Of a stretch of 64,000 nucleotides of DNA, positions 33,858 through 42,464 are shown piece after piece (positions within the stretch are counted from its first letter, which is position 1; every line of letters starts with the position of its first letter). Source of the DNA: Streptomyces sp. 1-11 (lineage in GTDB: Bacteria > Actinomycetota > Actinomycetes > Streptomycetales > Streptomycetaceae); NCBI RefSeq assembly GCF_007176755.1, contig NZ_BJTV01000012.1, positions 185,348-249,347 on the forward strand, given 5' to 3'. The notes under the pieces were generated by a model, which was not told the origin of the DNA, ran no database searches, and saw nothing but the letters and a program-made list of their open reading frames with translations. Both the position numbers and the translations under genes were made by a program.

Positions 33858-34556
33858 TCAGGCGCCGTTCTTCGCTCCACGGCGGCGCATGCCGAAGAAG
33901 ACCGCGCCACCGCCGACGACGACCAGCGCGCCGGCCACGCCGGCGATCATGCCGGTGTTGGAGTTGGCACCGGTCTCGGCGAGGTTCGAGTCACCGGCCG
34001 CCGGGGACGGCGCGTTGCCCGAGGTGGCCGCCGGGGCCGGGGTGGTGCTGCTCTCCGAGGCGGACGGAGTCGGCTTCGCGGACTCCTCCGGAGCGGAGGG
34101 GGACGGCTTCGACGACGGGCTGGCCGGCGCGCTCGGGGAGGGGGACTCCTCCTTCTTGCAGGTGGTGGCCTCGGTCGTCACACCGCCCGCGATGTCGTCG
34201 TCGACATTGAAGCGGTCCGTCTTGACGTGGATCCGGTAGGTCGTGCTGGCCTTCCAGTCCACGTTGAAGACGACCGGGGTGCCTGCGCCGCCGGAGCCCT
34301 TGACGACCTCCTGGCCGACCTGCGTCTCACCGGCGTCGGTCTTCTCGAAGACGGTGACGGTGGCGGGCGTGCCGGAGCTGTCCTTGTCGGTGACGACGAT
34401 GACGCCCTTGGTGCCGTCGCACTTGGCTTCGGCGGTGAACTCACTGATGTTGCAGGCGAGCGCCTGGCCCGCGACGCCCAGCGCCAGCGCGGCGGAGGCG
34501 GAGGCGACACCCAGGATGCGCACGGAACGACGTGCGTTACGGCGAGTTATGGACAC
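33858..34556 (-). CDS. Secreted cell-wall-anchored protein with LAETG sorting signal
   Basis: A 232-residue protein: signal peptide (about 1-35, ending GVAGQALA), a Cys-containing globular domain of ~100 residues (CNISEFTAEAKCDG ... TTCKKE), a Ser/Pro/Glu/Ala-rich wall spanner (about 135-190), then LAETG, a hydrophobic helix (MIAGVAGALVVVGGGAVFF) and a basic tail MRRRGAKNGA. The LAxTG motif is that of class E sortase substrates such as the chaplins. The start is GTG at 34556 with AAAGGAC 4-10 nt upstream. No sortase is in the window. The ligand of the globular domain is unknown. Confidence 0.88.
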   Translation of the reverse strand: MSITRRNARRSVRILGVASASAALALGVAGQALACNISEFTAEAKCDGTKGVIVVTDKDSSGTPATVTVFEKTDAGETQVGQEVVKGSGGAGTPVVFNVDWKASTTYRIHVKTDRFNVDDDIAGGVTTEATTCKKEESPSPSAPASPSSKPSPSAPEESAKPTPSASESSTTPAPAATSGNAPSPAAGDSNLAETGANSNTGMIAGVAGALVVVGGGAVFFGMRRRGAKNGA

Positions 34557-34715
34557 GTTTGTCCTTTACAGAGTGCATAACTGCGGGGGGTAGAAAGGGA
34601 GTTGGGGCGCACGGAAGAGATGAGGCCCCAGCATCCCCAAGAGACACACAGGTTTATAAGCGTTCCATAAGAGGTGTCAATGCGTAGGCCCCTCAGGCCC
34701 GTTGACTTTGCCTGC

Positions 34716-35843
34716 TTATTGCCTGCGGAGACGTTTCAACGCCTCGGGAGCCTGCTCGATCCGGTCAACGAGGCTGATTCGGGACTCCATCGCCCGTCCG
34801 CCGGCCAGCGACCGCAGCAGCGGCCAGGCGGGCAGCCGCCGCGTCCAGTGCTCCTCGTCCACGAGCACCATGGGGGTGGGCTCGCCCCGCGACTCGTAGT
34901 AGTTCGGGGTGGCGTTGTCGAAGATCTCCTGCACGGTCCCGGCGGCGCCCGGCAGGAACACCACCCCGGCGGTGGAGCGGGCCAGCAGGCCGTCCTCGCG
35001 CAGGGCGTTGGTGAAGTACTTGGCGATGTGGGCGGCGAAGGCGTTCGGCGGCTCGTGGCCGTAGAACCAGGTCGGAATGCCCACCGACTCCCCGCCGCCG
35101 GGCCAGCGTTCGCGCACCTCGAAGGCGGCCCGCGCCCAGTCGGTGACCGACGGGCGGAAGGACGGCGACTTGGCGAGGAGCAGCAGCGCCTCCTCAAGCA
35201 TGCCGTCGGCGAAGGGCGCGGCGTACGCGCCGAGGTTCGCCGCCTCCATCGCGCCCGGGCCGCCGCCGGTGGCGACCGTGAACCCGTCGCGCGCCAGCTC
35301 GCGGCCCAGCCGGGCCGCGCCGGCGTACTCGACGGTGCCGCGGGCCATCGCGTGCCCGCCCATGACGCCCACCACCGGTGCGCCCGAGAGGAGTTCGTCC
35401 AGGGCGTCGGAGACCGAGTCGTCATGGATCGCGCGCAGCATCGAGGAGAAGACGTCGCCGTCCGCCTTGGTGCGCTGGAACCAGGCGTAGGCCAGCGCGT
35501 CGGGAGTCGCCTCGTAGCCGTCGTCGAGCGAGCGGAACAACTCGTCGGGCGTGTAGGCGAATCCACGGTACGGATCGAACGGGAGCCCCGGGATCGGCGG
35601 GAAGACCAGGGCGCCGGTGGAGCGGACGTGCGCCGCGGCCCGGGGGTCCATCGGGCAGCCGAGGAAGACGGCGCCCTCGGTGTCGGCGCCGAGCAGCTCG
35701 TCCGTACGGTCCGTCAGATCGACGGCCTGCACGCGGTACCGGGCCAGTGAGCCGGGTCCGGCGACCACCTCGTCGAACTCGGCGAGCGACTCGATCTCAC
35801 GGTCGTGGGCTGCCCTGTTCGGCTGGGCGGGTGTCTGATGCAC
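34716..35843 (-). CDS. LOG family protein
   Basis: A 375-residue Rossmann-like protein. GGGPGAMEAANLGA and PGAAGTVQEIF match the GGGxxGxM and PGGxGTxxE signatures of the lysine-decarboxylase-like (LOG) family, though the second has PGAAGT. Homologues cleave nucleoside 5'-monophosphates (cytokinin-type or AMP/GMP). About 170 N-terminal residues precede the LOG core, a longer form than plant-type LOG. The start is GTG at 35843, with TAGCAT on the minus strand 6 nt upstream. Confidence 0.82.
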   Translation of the reverse strand: MHQTPAQPNRAAHDREIESLAEFDEVVAGPGSLARYRVQAVDLTDRTDELLGADTEGAVFLGCPMDPRAAAHVRSTGALVFPPIPGLPFDPYRGFAYTPDELFRSLDDGYEATPDALAYAWFQRTKADGDVFSSMLRAIHDDSVSDALDELLSGAPVVGVMGGHAMARGTVEYAGAARLGRELARDGFTVATGGGPGAMEAANLGAYAAPFADGMLEEALLLLAKSPSFRPSVTDWARAAFEVRERWPGGGESVGIPTWFYGHEPPNAFAAHIAKYFTNALREDGLLARSTAGVVFLPGAAGTVQEIFDNATPNYYESRGEPTPMVLVDEEHWTRRLPAWPLLRSLAGGRAMESRISLVDRIEQAPEALKRLRRQ

Positions 35844-35849
35844 CCGCCC

Positions 35850-35855
35850 ATGCTA
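35850..35855 (-). promoter_or_regulatory. Candidate -10 box of a leaderless LOG-family transcript
   Basis: TAGCAT on the minus strand ends 6 nt before the GTG start at 35843. Confidence 0.4.
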
Positions 35856-35889
35856 GGCGTGCGGGTGCGCGTGCCCGGCCGGGAGGGGG

Positions 35890-36297
35890 TCAGCCCTGGA
35901 CCGCGGCCGGGTCCATCCACATGACCTCCCAGGTGTGGCCGTCGAGGTCGTCGAAGGCGCGGCCGTACATGAAGCCGTGGTCCTGGGTCTCGCCGCTCGA
36001 CGAGCCGCCCGCCGCGATCGCCCTGTCGACCAGCTCGTCCACCTTCTCGCGGCTCTCCGCGCTCAGGCAGAGGAGCACCTCGCTGGTCCTGGTGGAGTCG
36101 GCGATCTCCTTCTTGGTGAAGTCGGCGTAACGCCGCTTGCCCAGCAGCATCGCCACGATCGTGTCGCTGATCACCACGCAGGCACAGTCGTCGGTGCTGA
36201 ACTGCGGGTTGATCGAGTAGCCGAGCTCGGTGAAGAACTTCTTCGAGGCCTCGACGTCGTCGGTGGCCAGGTTCACGAAGATCATCTGCTGGTACAC
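35890..36297 (-). CDS. VOC (glyoxalase/bleomycin resistance-type) protein
   Basis: A 135-residue two-module betaalphabetabetabeta protein: MIFVNLATDDVEASKKFFTELGYSINPQF begins the first module and FMYGRAFDDLDGHTWEVMWMDP ends the second, the common signature of small VOC dioxygenase/resistance-type proteins. The metal-binding residues are incomplete or uncertain, so the activity is unknown. The start is GTG at 36297 with GGGAGG about 8 nt upstream. Confidence 0.85.
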   Translation of the reverse strand: MYQQMIFVNLATDDVEASKKFFTELGYSINPQFSTDDCACVVISDTIVAMLLGKRRYADFTKKEIADSTRTSEVLLCLSAESREKVDELVDRAIAAGGSSSGETQDHGFMYGRAFDDLDGHTWEVMWMDPAAVQG

Positions 36298-36408
36298 GGG
36301 GTGCCTCCCTGGGCTGCGGTCGTCGCTGTCGTGGGGTTGGACACCGGGCCGGGGGAGAACTCATCGCCGGTGGCCGACTTTTTTCGCGTCCGGCTCCGGC
36401 GCCGCGTC

Positions 36409-37809
36409 TCAGCGGCCCGACGCCGGCGCCGCGAGAAGGGCGATCGCCAGCGTGAGCGGGCCGAACAGCACCAGCAGGGCGGCGGCGCGCAGGGCGGCGG
36501 CGGTACGCAGCATGCCCGCCGGGGCGCCGAGCCGCAGCAGGGCGGCGGTGGTCTCGGCACGGCACTGGCGGGCCTCCACGGCCGCCGTCAGCAGGGTCGC
36601 CACGGTGCAGCCGGTGACCACGAGCGCGCCCAGCGCCCGCAGCGGGCCGGGCGACGCGGCCGGTCCCTGGTACAGCGCGGTCATGGCGTAGGTCGCCGCG
36701 GCGGCGGCACAGGCCACGCCGAGCGGCCGGCCGATCCGGGGGGCCTCCGCCATGAGCACGCGGCCGGCCAGCAGCCGGAGCGCGCCGGGGCGGGCGGACT
36801 GCAGCAGGCGTCCGCACAGGTGGGTGAGCCCGGGGGCGGCGAGCACGAGCCCGGCCGCGGTCAGGAGCCAGCCGGCCAGGACGGCCACCGCGCCGGCGGG
36901 CAGGTGGGTGAGGGTGGGCACGGCGGGCCGGCCGGCGTAGGCCTGTACCGCGAGTCCGGCGGCGGCGGCCGCGACGCCCCAGGGCAGACCGGCGGGGGCG
37001 GCGGCCGGGGCGGGACGGCTGCCCGGCGCGCCGGTCTCGCCGGCGTCCGCGATCTCGGTCCCGTTCACCTCCGTCCCGTTCACCCCGGTCCCGTCCGGCC
37101 CGCTGCCGTCCGCCTCCGGCTCGGTGGCCGCCGCCGTGGCGGCGCCGCCGGCCGGGGGCGGTGCGGCGCCCTGCCGGGCCGCCGCGGGGACGCGCTGGCG
37201 TGCCCCGAACCTGCCGTACGCCCCGAACGTCTCCCGGGGCGCGGAGCGGCCGTACGCGCCGAAGCGGCCGAGGGCGCGGCGGGCGCCGGCCGGCGGACGC
37301 GGGTCGCGCGGGCGCAGGGCGAGCGCGACCGCCGCGGCGGCGAGCGCGGGGACCGGCGCCAGCAGCGTCAGCGCGGCGGGCAGCGGGAAGGACTGGTCCG
37401 TGGCCAGGAACCGGGCCGCCGCGCCGCCGAGGGGCGCGCCCGCCAGGTCGCCGCGCAGGCGCAGGAAGACCAGCAGCGCCAGCAGCGAGCCCAGAGCGCA
37501 GGACAGCACGGTGGTCAGCACCGAGACCGCCATCAGCCGCGCCGGGCCCAGACCCAGCGCCGACAGCCCGGGCCGCGGCCTGGTGCCGGGGTCCGTGCGG
37601 GCCACCGCGAGCGCGAGGTGGACCGTGGCGGCGAGCGGGACCGCGCACCAGGCCAGCCGCACCGCCGCGTCCGGTGTCCCGGGGTGCGCCAGCGCGTACC
37701 CGAGCGAGGACAGCAGCAGGAACGAGGTTCCCGCCGAGGCCGCGGCCACCAGCAGCCGGCGCAGGTGTACGGCGGGCCGGGCCGCGCGGGTCAGACGGAG
37801 AGCGAGCAC
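36409..37809 (-). CDS. ABC transporter permease, membrane protein
   Basis: A 466-residue protein with about eight hydrophobic helices: four in the first ~200 residues (from VHLRRLLVAAASAGTSFLLLSSLGYALA), a long low-complexity cytosolic or external loop (about 215-300, with GAYGRFGARQR and GTEVNGTE-type repeats), and four to five in the last part. It is the partner of the ATPase overlapping its start by 19 nt. GTG at 37809 is chosen; the ORF can be extended upstream only through the ATPase in another frame. It resembles FtsX-like export permeases only loosely; the substrate is unknown. Confidence 0.7.
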   Translation of the reverse strand: MLALRLTRAARPAVHLRRLLVAAASAGTSFLLLSSLGYALAHPGTPDAAVRLAWCAVPLAATVHLALAVARTDPGTRPRPGLSALGLGPARLMAVSVLTTVLSCALGSLLALLVFLRLRGDLAGAPLGGAAARFLATDQSFPLPAALTLLAPVPALAAAAVALALRPRDPRPPAGARRALGRFGAYGRSAPRETFGAYGRFGARQRVPAAARQGAAPPPAGGAATAAATEPEADGSGPDGTGVNGTEVNGTEIADAGETGAPGSRPAPAAAPAGLPWGVAAAAAGLAVQAYAGRPAVPTLTHLPAGAVAVLAGWLLTAAGLVLAAPGLTHLCGRLLQSARPGALRLLAGRVLMAEAPRIGRPLGVACAAAAATYAMTALYQGPAASPGPLRALGALVVTGCTVATLLTAAVEARQCRAETTAALLRLGAPAGMLRTAAALRAAALLVLFGPLTLAIALLAAPASGR

Positions 37810-38540
37810 GCCGCCCGGCCTTCCGTCTCCGCGGTCTCCGGCAGCGGCACGGTCCGCACCCGCCGCCCGTCCAGCAGGGAGACCGTGCGGTCGGCGAGGG
37901 CGGCGGTCTCGGCGTCGTGCGTGGCCAGGACGACCGTGATGCCGTGCGAACGGGACGCGGTGGTGAGGGTGCGCAGCACGTGCGCCCGGTCGCCGCGGTG
38001 CAGCGGGGCCGTCGGCTCGTCGGCGAAGAGGACCGTGGGGCCGGGGGCGAGCGCGCGGGCGATGGCCACGCGCTGGCGTTCGGCCTGCTGCAGTTCCCGC
38101 GGGTGCCGGCGCGCGTGCTCGCCGGCGTCGAGCCGCTCCAGCCACTCCAGGGCGGCCGCCTTGGCGCGCCGCCGGCCGGTGCCGCGCAGCATCAGCGGCA
38201 GGGCGGTGTTCTCCCACACGTTCAGCTCCGGCACCAGCACAGGGGCGGGTTCCACCCAGCCGAAGTGGTCGCGGCGCAGCCGTTCGCGGGCGGCCGGGCC
38301 CAGGGTGTGCACGGGCGAGCTGTTGAACCAGACCTCGCCGTCGCGCACCGGGAGCAGACCGGACAGGCACTGCAGCAGGGTCGTCTTGCCGCTGCCGCGC
38401 GGGCCGGCGACGGCGAGGATCTCGCCCACCCGCACGCCGAGCGAGACCCCGGCGAGGCCGGGGGAGCCGTCCTGGTGCCTGTAGTGCAGGGAGCGTGCCC
38501 AGAGCACGTCGTTGTCCGGCGGGGCCTCCATGGCGTACAC
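37791..38540 (-). CDS. ABC transporter ATP-binding protein with degenerate motifs
   Basis: A 249-residue MacB/LolD-like ATPase. Walker A GPRGSGKTT (about 44-52) and H-loop LATHD are intact and Walker B reads TVLFADEP. The C-loop LSGGQ is replaced by LQQAE (ELQQAERQRVAIARAL), the Q-loop Gln by Glu (GWVEPAP), and the D-loop by APLHR instead of SALD. It pairs with the following permease gene (19-nt overlap). ATG at 38540 or 38531 is possible. Reduced or regulated ATP hydrolysis is inference. Confidence 0.82.
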   Translation of the reverse strand: MYAMEAPPDNDVLWARSLHYRHQDGSPGLAGVSLGVRVGEILAVAGPRGSGKTTLLQCLSGLLPVRDGEVWFNSSPVHTLGPAARERLRRDHFGWVEPAPVLVPELNVWENTALPLMLRGTGRRRAKAAALEWLERLDAGEHARRHPRELQQAERQRVAIARALAPGPTVLFADEPTAPLHRGDRAHVLRTLTTASRSHGITVVLATHDAETAALADRTVSLLDGRRVRTVPLPETAETEGRAACSLSV

Positions 38541-38651
38541 CTCGGTTCTGATCCGTTTTCCCGTGCCTGATCGCTCGTCCGGGGGAACGAAGGCAGGGCC
38601 GATCGGTCACTGGCACGCTAGGCAGCCCGCCGCGGGAGCCTGGACAGCACA

Positions 38652-38697
38652 CGGCCCCGGGCCGCCGTTCTCACTCGAACGGGCGGCGCCGGGGCCG
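38652..38697. terminator. Long GC-rich hairpin before the aminotransferase 3' end
   Basis: A nearly perfect ~16-bp stem with small bulges (CGGCCCCGG paired with its complement, then GCCGCC) lies 43 bp past the aminotransferase stop (minus strand). It probably terminates that gene. Confidence 0.7.
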
Positions 38698-38739
38698 GTG
38701 TTGATCATCCGGTCGGATGACCTTGGCTCAGCCGGAGGC

Positions 38740-40122
38740 TCAGAGCTTCGTCCACGCCTCCGTGAGGGTGGCGCGCAGGATCTGCTCGATCTCGTCGAAC
38801 GTCTCCTGGTTGGAGATCAGCGGCGGGGCGAGCTGGACGACCGGGTCGCCGCGGTCGTCGGCACGGCAGTACAGGCCGTTGTCGAACAGCGCCTTGGAGA
38901 GGAAGCCGTACAGGACGCGCTCGGTCTCCTCCTCGTTGAAGGACTCCTTGGTGTGCTTGTCCTTCACCAGCTCGATGCCGTAGAAGAAGCCGTTGCCGCG
39001 GACGTCGCCGACGATCGGCAGGTCGTGCAGCTTCTGCAGGGTCTTCAGGAAGGCGCCCTCGTTGTCCAGCACGTGCTGGTTCAGGCCCTCGCGCTCGAAC
39101 AGGTCGAGGTTGGCCAGGCCCACCGCGGCCGACACCGGGTGGCCGCCGAAGGTGTAGCCGTGCAGGAAGGTGTTGTCGCCCTTGTAGAACGGCTCGGCCA
39201 GGCGGTCGGAGACGATGCAGGCGCCGATCGGGGAGTAGCCCGAGGTCATGCCCTTGGCGCAGGTGATCATGTCCGGGACGTAGCCGAACTTGTCGCAGGC
39301 GAACGTCGTGCCGAGGCGGCCGAAGGCGCAGATGACCTCGTCCGACACGAGCAGCACGTCGTACTGGTCGCAGATCTCGCGCACGCGCTGGAAGTAGCCG
39401 GGGGGCGGCGGGAAGCAGCCGCCGGCGTTCTGCACGGGCTCCAGGAAGACCGCGGCGACGGTGTCGGGGCCCTCGAAGAGGATCTGCTGCTCGATCTGGT
39501 CGGCGGCCCAGCGGCCGAAGGCCTCCGGGTCGTCACCGAAGATCGGGGCGCGGTAGATGTTGGTGTTCGGGACCTTGTGCGCGCCCGGCACCAGCGGCTC
39601 GAAGGGGGCCTTCAGACCCGGCAGGCCGGTGATGGACAGGGCGCCCTGCGGGGTGCCGTGGTAGGCGACCGCGCGGGAGATGACCTTGTACTTGGTGGGC
39701 TTGCCGATCAGCTTGAAGTACTGCTTGGCGAGCTTCCAGGCGGTCTCGACCGCCTCGCCGCCGCCGGTGGTGAAGAAGACCTTGTTCAGGTCGCCGGGGG
39801 CCTCGTGGGCCAGGCGCTCGGCCAGTTCGACGGCCTTGGGGTGGGCGTAGGACCACACCGGGAAGAACGCGAGCTCCTGGGCCTGCTTGGCGGCGGTCTC
39901 GGCGAGCTCCGTGCGGCCGTGACCGGCCTGGACCACGAACAGGCCCGCGAGACCGTCCAGGTAGCGCTTGCCCTTGTCGTCGTAGATGTAGGTGCCCTCG
40001 CCCCGGACGATGGTCGGGACGGGGGAGTTCTCGTACGAGGACATGCGGGTGAAGTGCATCCACAGGTGGTCGTACGCGGTGCGGCTGAGGTCCTTCTCGG
40101 TCACGGTTATCGGGTTCCCCAC
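38740..40122 (-). CDS. Class III omega-aminotransferase (putrescine-pyruvate type)
   Basis: A 460-residue PLP enzyme. The catalytic lysine is in TCAKGMTSGY, with VSDEVICAFGRLG as the cofactor Asp motif and FFTTGGGEAVETAWKLAKQY at the phosphate site. It resembles SpuC-type polyamine:pyruvate aminotransferases, which convert putrescine to 4-aminobutyraldehyde. The start is GTG at 40122 (VGNPITV), overlapping the end of lrp by 16 nt; GTG at 40104 is an alternative. Its neighbours (lrp, aldehyde dehydrogenase, PotD) support polyamine catabolism. Confidence 0.88.
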   Translation of the reverse strand: MGNPITVTEKDLSRTAYDHLWMHFTRMSSYENSPVPTIVRGEGTYIYDDKGKRYLDGLAGLFVVQAGHGRTELAETAAKQAQELAFFPVWSYAHPKAVELAERLAHEAPGDLNKVFFTTGGGEAVETAWKLAKQYFKLIGKPTKYKVISRAVAYHGTPQGALSITGLPGLKAPFEPLVPGAHKVPNTNIYRAPIFGDDPEAFGRWAADQIEQQILFEGPDTVAAVFLEPVQNAGGCFPPPPGYFQRVREICDQYDVLLVSDEVICAFGRLGTTFACDKFGYVPDMITCAKGMTSGYSPIGACIVSDRLAEPFYKGDNTFLHGYTFGGHPVSAAVGLANLDLFEREGLNQHVLDNEGAFLKTLQKLHDLPIVGDVRGNGFFYGIELVKDKHTKESFNEEETERVLYGFLSKALFDNGLYCRADDRGDPVVQLAPPLISNQETFDEIEQILRATLTEAWTKL

Positions 40123-40628
40123 ATGTAGGTCTGCTTCTTCAGCTTCAGGTAGACGAAGCTCTCGGTGGAGCGCACGCCGGGCAGCGCCCGGATGCGTTTG
40201 TTGATGACGTCCAGCAGGTGGTCGTCGTCCTCGCACACGATCTCCGCGAGGATGTCGAACGAGCCCGCGGCCATCACCACGTACTCGACCTCCGACATGG
40301 CCGTCAGCGCGTCCGCGATCGACTCGACGTCGCCCTCGACGTTGATCCCGACCATCGCCTGCCTGCGGAAGCCCACGGTGAGCGGGTCCGTGACGGCGAC
40401 GATCTGCATCACGCCCTGGTCCAGCAGCTTCTGGACGCGCTGGCGCACGGCCGCCTCCGACAGGCCGACGGCCTTGCCGATCGCGGCGTACGGCCGGCGG
40501 CCGTCCTCCTGGAGCTGCTGGATGATGGCGAGAGAGACGGCGTCCAGCTGGGGGCTGCTGCCGTTCCTGGACTCGCGGGACGAGTCCCTCTGGTCTGCGC
40601 TTCGACTGGCCACGACCTCACTGTGCAC
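40107..40628 (-). CDS. Lrp/AsnC family transcriptional regulator
   Basis: A 173-residue regulator: a winged HTH (LDAVSLAIIQQLQEDGRRPYAAIGKAVGLSEAAVRQRVQKLL) followed by the RAM ligand domain (VGINVEGDVESIADALTAMSEVEYVVMAAGSFDILAEI...). Effectors are typically amino acids; here it probably controls the polyamine genes around it. It lies in an operon with the aminotransferase (16-nt overlap) and is divergent from the aldehyde dehydrogenase. GTG at 40628 is preferred over 40613. Four TTGCGA-like half-sites lie just upstream. Confidence 0.85.
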   Translation of the reverse strand: MHSEVVASRSADQRDSSRESRNGSSPQLDAVSLAIIQQLQEDGRRPYAAIGKAVGLSEAAVRQRVQKLLDQGVMQIVAVTDPLTVGFRRQAMVGINVEGDVESIADALTAMSEVEYVVMAAGSFDILAEIVCEDDDHLLDVINKRIRALPGVRSTESFVYLKLKKQTYMWGTR

Positions 40629-40642
40629 GACGTCTCGACAGT

Positions 40643-40702
40643 TTCGCAAGGCCGAGGCGATGAAATTCGTTGTTTGCGAGTCCTTACCTTGCGGATTTCG
40701 CA
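40643..40702. promoter_or_regulatory. Cluster of TTGCGA/TTTCGCA half-sites in the lrp-ALDH divergent region
   Basis: Related half-sites TTCGCAA (40643-40649), TTGCGA (40674-40679), TTGCGG (40689-40694) and TTTCGCA (40696-40702) cluster in the divergent promoter. They could be binding sites for the adjacent Lrp-type regulator. Confidence 0.35.
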
Positions 40703-40723
40703 GAAGAGGCGCGGACGGGGGTG

Positions 40724-40751
40724 TTGAAAACGTGGGCGTGCCGATTAGGGT
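40724..40751 (+). promoter_or_regulatory. Candidate promoter of the first aldehyde dehydrogenase gene
   Basis: TTGAAA (40724-40729), 16-nt spacer, TAGGGT (40746-40751), 83 nt before the GTG at 40834. Confidence 0.5.
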
Positions 40752-40833
40752 GGGGTGTCTCAGCCTTCGGACAGCCGCAACGGCCGGCCGGGCTGGAGAG
40801 CTCAGACCCTCGAACCAGATCAGGAGGCCGGCA

Positions 40834-42273
40834 GTGAGCACCGAGCTGCGTCGTCTGCGCAACTACATCGACGGTGAGTTCCGGGACGCCGCCGACGGAC
40901 GGACCACCGAGGTGGTCAACCCCGCGACGGGCGAGGCGTACGCGACCGCGCCACTGTCCGGGCAGGCGGACGTGGACGCCGCGATGGCGGCCGCCGCCGC
41001 GGCCTTCCCGGCCTGGCGCGACACGACCCCCGCGGAGCGCCAGAAGGCCCTGCTGAAGATCGCCGACGCGTTCGAGGAGCGCGCCGAGGAGCTGATCGCG
41101 GCCGAGGTGGAGAACACGGGCAAGCCGACCGGGCTGACCCGCTCCGAGGAGATCCCGCCGATGGTCGACCAGATCCGCTTCTTCGCGGGTGCGGCCCGGC
41201 TGCTCGAGGGCCGCTCGGCCGGCGAGTACATGGACGGGATGACCTCGATCATCCGCCGGGAGCCGGTGGGCGTCTGCGCCCAGGTGGCGCCGTGGAACTA
41301 CCCGATGATGATGGCCGTGTGGAAGTTCGCCCCGGCCATCGCCGCGGGCAACACGGTCGTGCTGAAGCCCTCGGACACCACCCCCGCCTCGACCGTGCTG
41401 ATCGCCGAGATCCTCGGTTCGATCCTGCCCAAGGGCGTCTTCAACGTCATCTGCGGCGACCGCGACACCGGCCGCCTGATGGTCGAGCACCCGACCCCGG
41501 CGATGGCCTCCATCACCGGCTCCGTCCGCGCGGGCATGTCGGTCGCCGAGTCCGCCTCCAAGGACGTCAAGCGGGTCCACCTGGAGCTGGGCGGCAAGGC
41601 CCCGGTCGTCGTCTTCGAGGACACCGACATCGCCAAGGCCGTCGAGGACATCTCCGTGGCCGGCTTCTTCAACGCCGGCCAGGACTGCACGGCCGCGACC
41701 CGCGTCCTGGTCCACGAGTCCATCCACGACGAGTTCGTCTCCGCGCTGGCCAAGGCCGCCGCCGAGACCAAGACCGGGCAGCCGGACGACGAGGACGTCC
41801 TCTTCGGCCCGCTGAACAACCCCAACCAGCTCAAGCAGGTCGCCGGCTTCATCGAGCGGCTGCCCGCGCACGCCAAGGTGGAGGCCGGCGGCCGGCAGGT
41901 CGGCGACAAGGGCTACTTCTACGCCCCGACCGTCGTCTCCGGCCTGAAGCAGGACGACGAGATCATCCAGAACGAGGTCTTCGGCCCGGTCATCACCGTC
42001 CAGTCCTTCGCGGACGAGGACCAGGCCGTGGAGTGGGCCAACGGCGTCGAGTACGCCCTCGCCTCCTCGGTGTGGACCAAGGACCACGGCCGCGCGATGC
42101 GCATGTCCAAGAAGCTCGACTTCGGCTGCGTGTGGATCAACACCCACATCCCGCTGGTCGCCGAGATGCCGCACGGCGGCTTCAAGAAGTCCGGCTACGG
42201 CAAGGACCTGTCGGCGTACGGCTTCGAGGACTACACGCGCATCAAGCACGTGATGACCTCGCTCGACGCGTAG
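40834..42273 (+). CDS. Gamma-aminobutyraldehyde dehydrogenase-type aldehyde dehydrogenase (copy 1)
   Basis: NAD(P)-dependent dehydrogenase of 479 residues, probably oxidising 4-aminobutyraldehyde to GABA. Catalytic Cys285 is in NAGQDCTAATR, the general base Glu in LELGGK, and the cofactor-binding N is in PWNYPMMMAVWK. The start is GTG at 40834 with AGGAGG 10 nt upstream. It is close to copy 2 at 50416, with identical motifs (QDCTAATR, EMPHGGxK, SxFGKD-type ending), and is followed by a PotD-like lipoprotein exactly as copy 2 is. Confidence 0.87.
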   Translation: MSTELRRLRNYIDGEFRDAADGRTTEVVNPATGEAYATAPLSGQADVDAAMAAAAAAFPAWRDTTPAERQKALLKIADAFEERAEELIAAEVENTGKPTGLTRSEEIPPMVDQIRFFAGAARLLEGRSAGEYMDGMTSIIRREPVGVCAQVAPWNYPMMMAVWKFAPAIAAGNTVVLKPSDTTPASTVLIAEILGSILPKGVFNVICGDRDTGRLMVEHPTPAMASITGSVRAGMSVAESASKDVKRVHLELGGKAPVVVFEDTDIAKAVEDISVAGFFNAGQDCTAATRVLVHESIHDEFVSALAKAAAETKTGQPDDEDVLFGPLNNPNQLKQVAGFIERLPAHAKVEAGGRQVGDKGYFYAPTVVSGLKQDDEIIQNEVFGPVITVQSFADEDQAVEWANGVEYALASSVWTKDHGRAMRMSKKLDFGCVWINTHIPLVAEMPHGGFKKSGYGKDLSAYGFEDYTRIKHVMTSLDA

Positions 42274-42284
42274 CACCCGGCTCA

Positions 42285-42302
42285 CCGGCCCCCGGGGGCC
42301 GG
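42285..42302. repeat. 18-bp perfect palindrome after ALDH copy 1
   Basis: CCGGCCCCCGGGGGCCGG lies directly after the ALDH stop and before the long terminator hairpin. Confidence 0.6.
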
Positions 42303-42304
42303 CC

Positions 42305-42351
42305 CGCGCGGCCCCGGACGGGGGACACACCTCCCCGTCCGGGGCCGCGCG
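42305..42351 (+). terminator. Very strong terminator between ALDH copy 1 and the PotD-like gene
   Basis: A 19-bp perfect stem (CGCGCGGCCCCGGACGGGG with its complement) and a 9-nt loop. It implies the PotD-like gene downstream is transcribed separately. Confidence 0.85.
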
Positions 42352-42464
42352 CGTGTGCGACGGTACGTCCCCCGGACGCCGTTCGACAGGGTGTCGGGTC
42401 CCGCCCGGTCCGCTCGACGCACCGTCAATTGCCCGGCCGGGCGCGGCCGCTGCATCCTGCCGGG

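Noticed and set aside
40165..40833. In-frame extension of the first aldehyde dehydrogenase back over the Lrp gene
   Set aside because: It runs antisense to lrp and lacks homology; a good RBS stands before the GTG at 40834.
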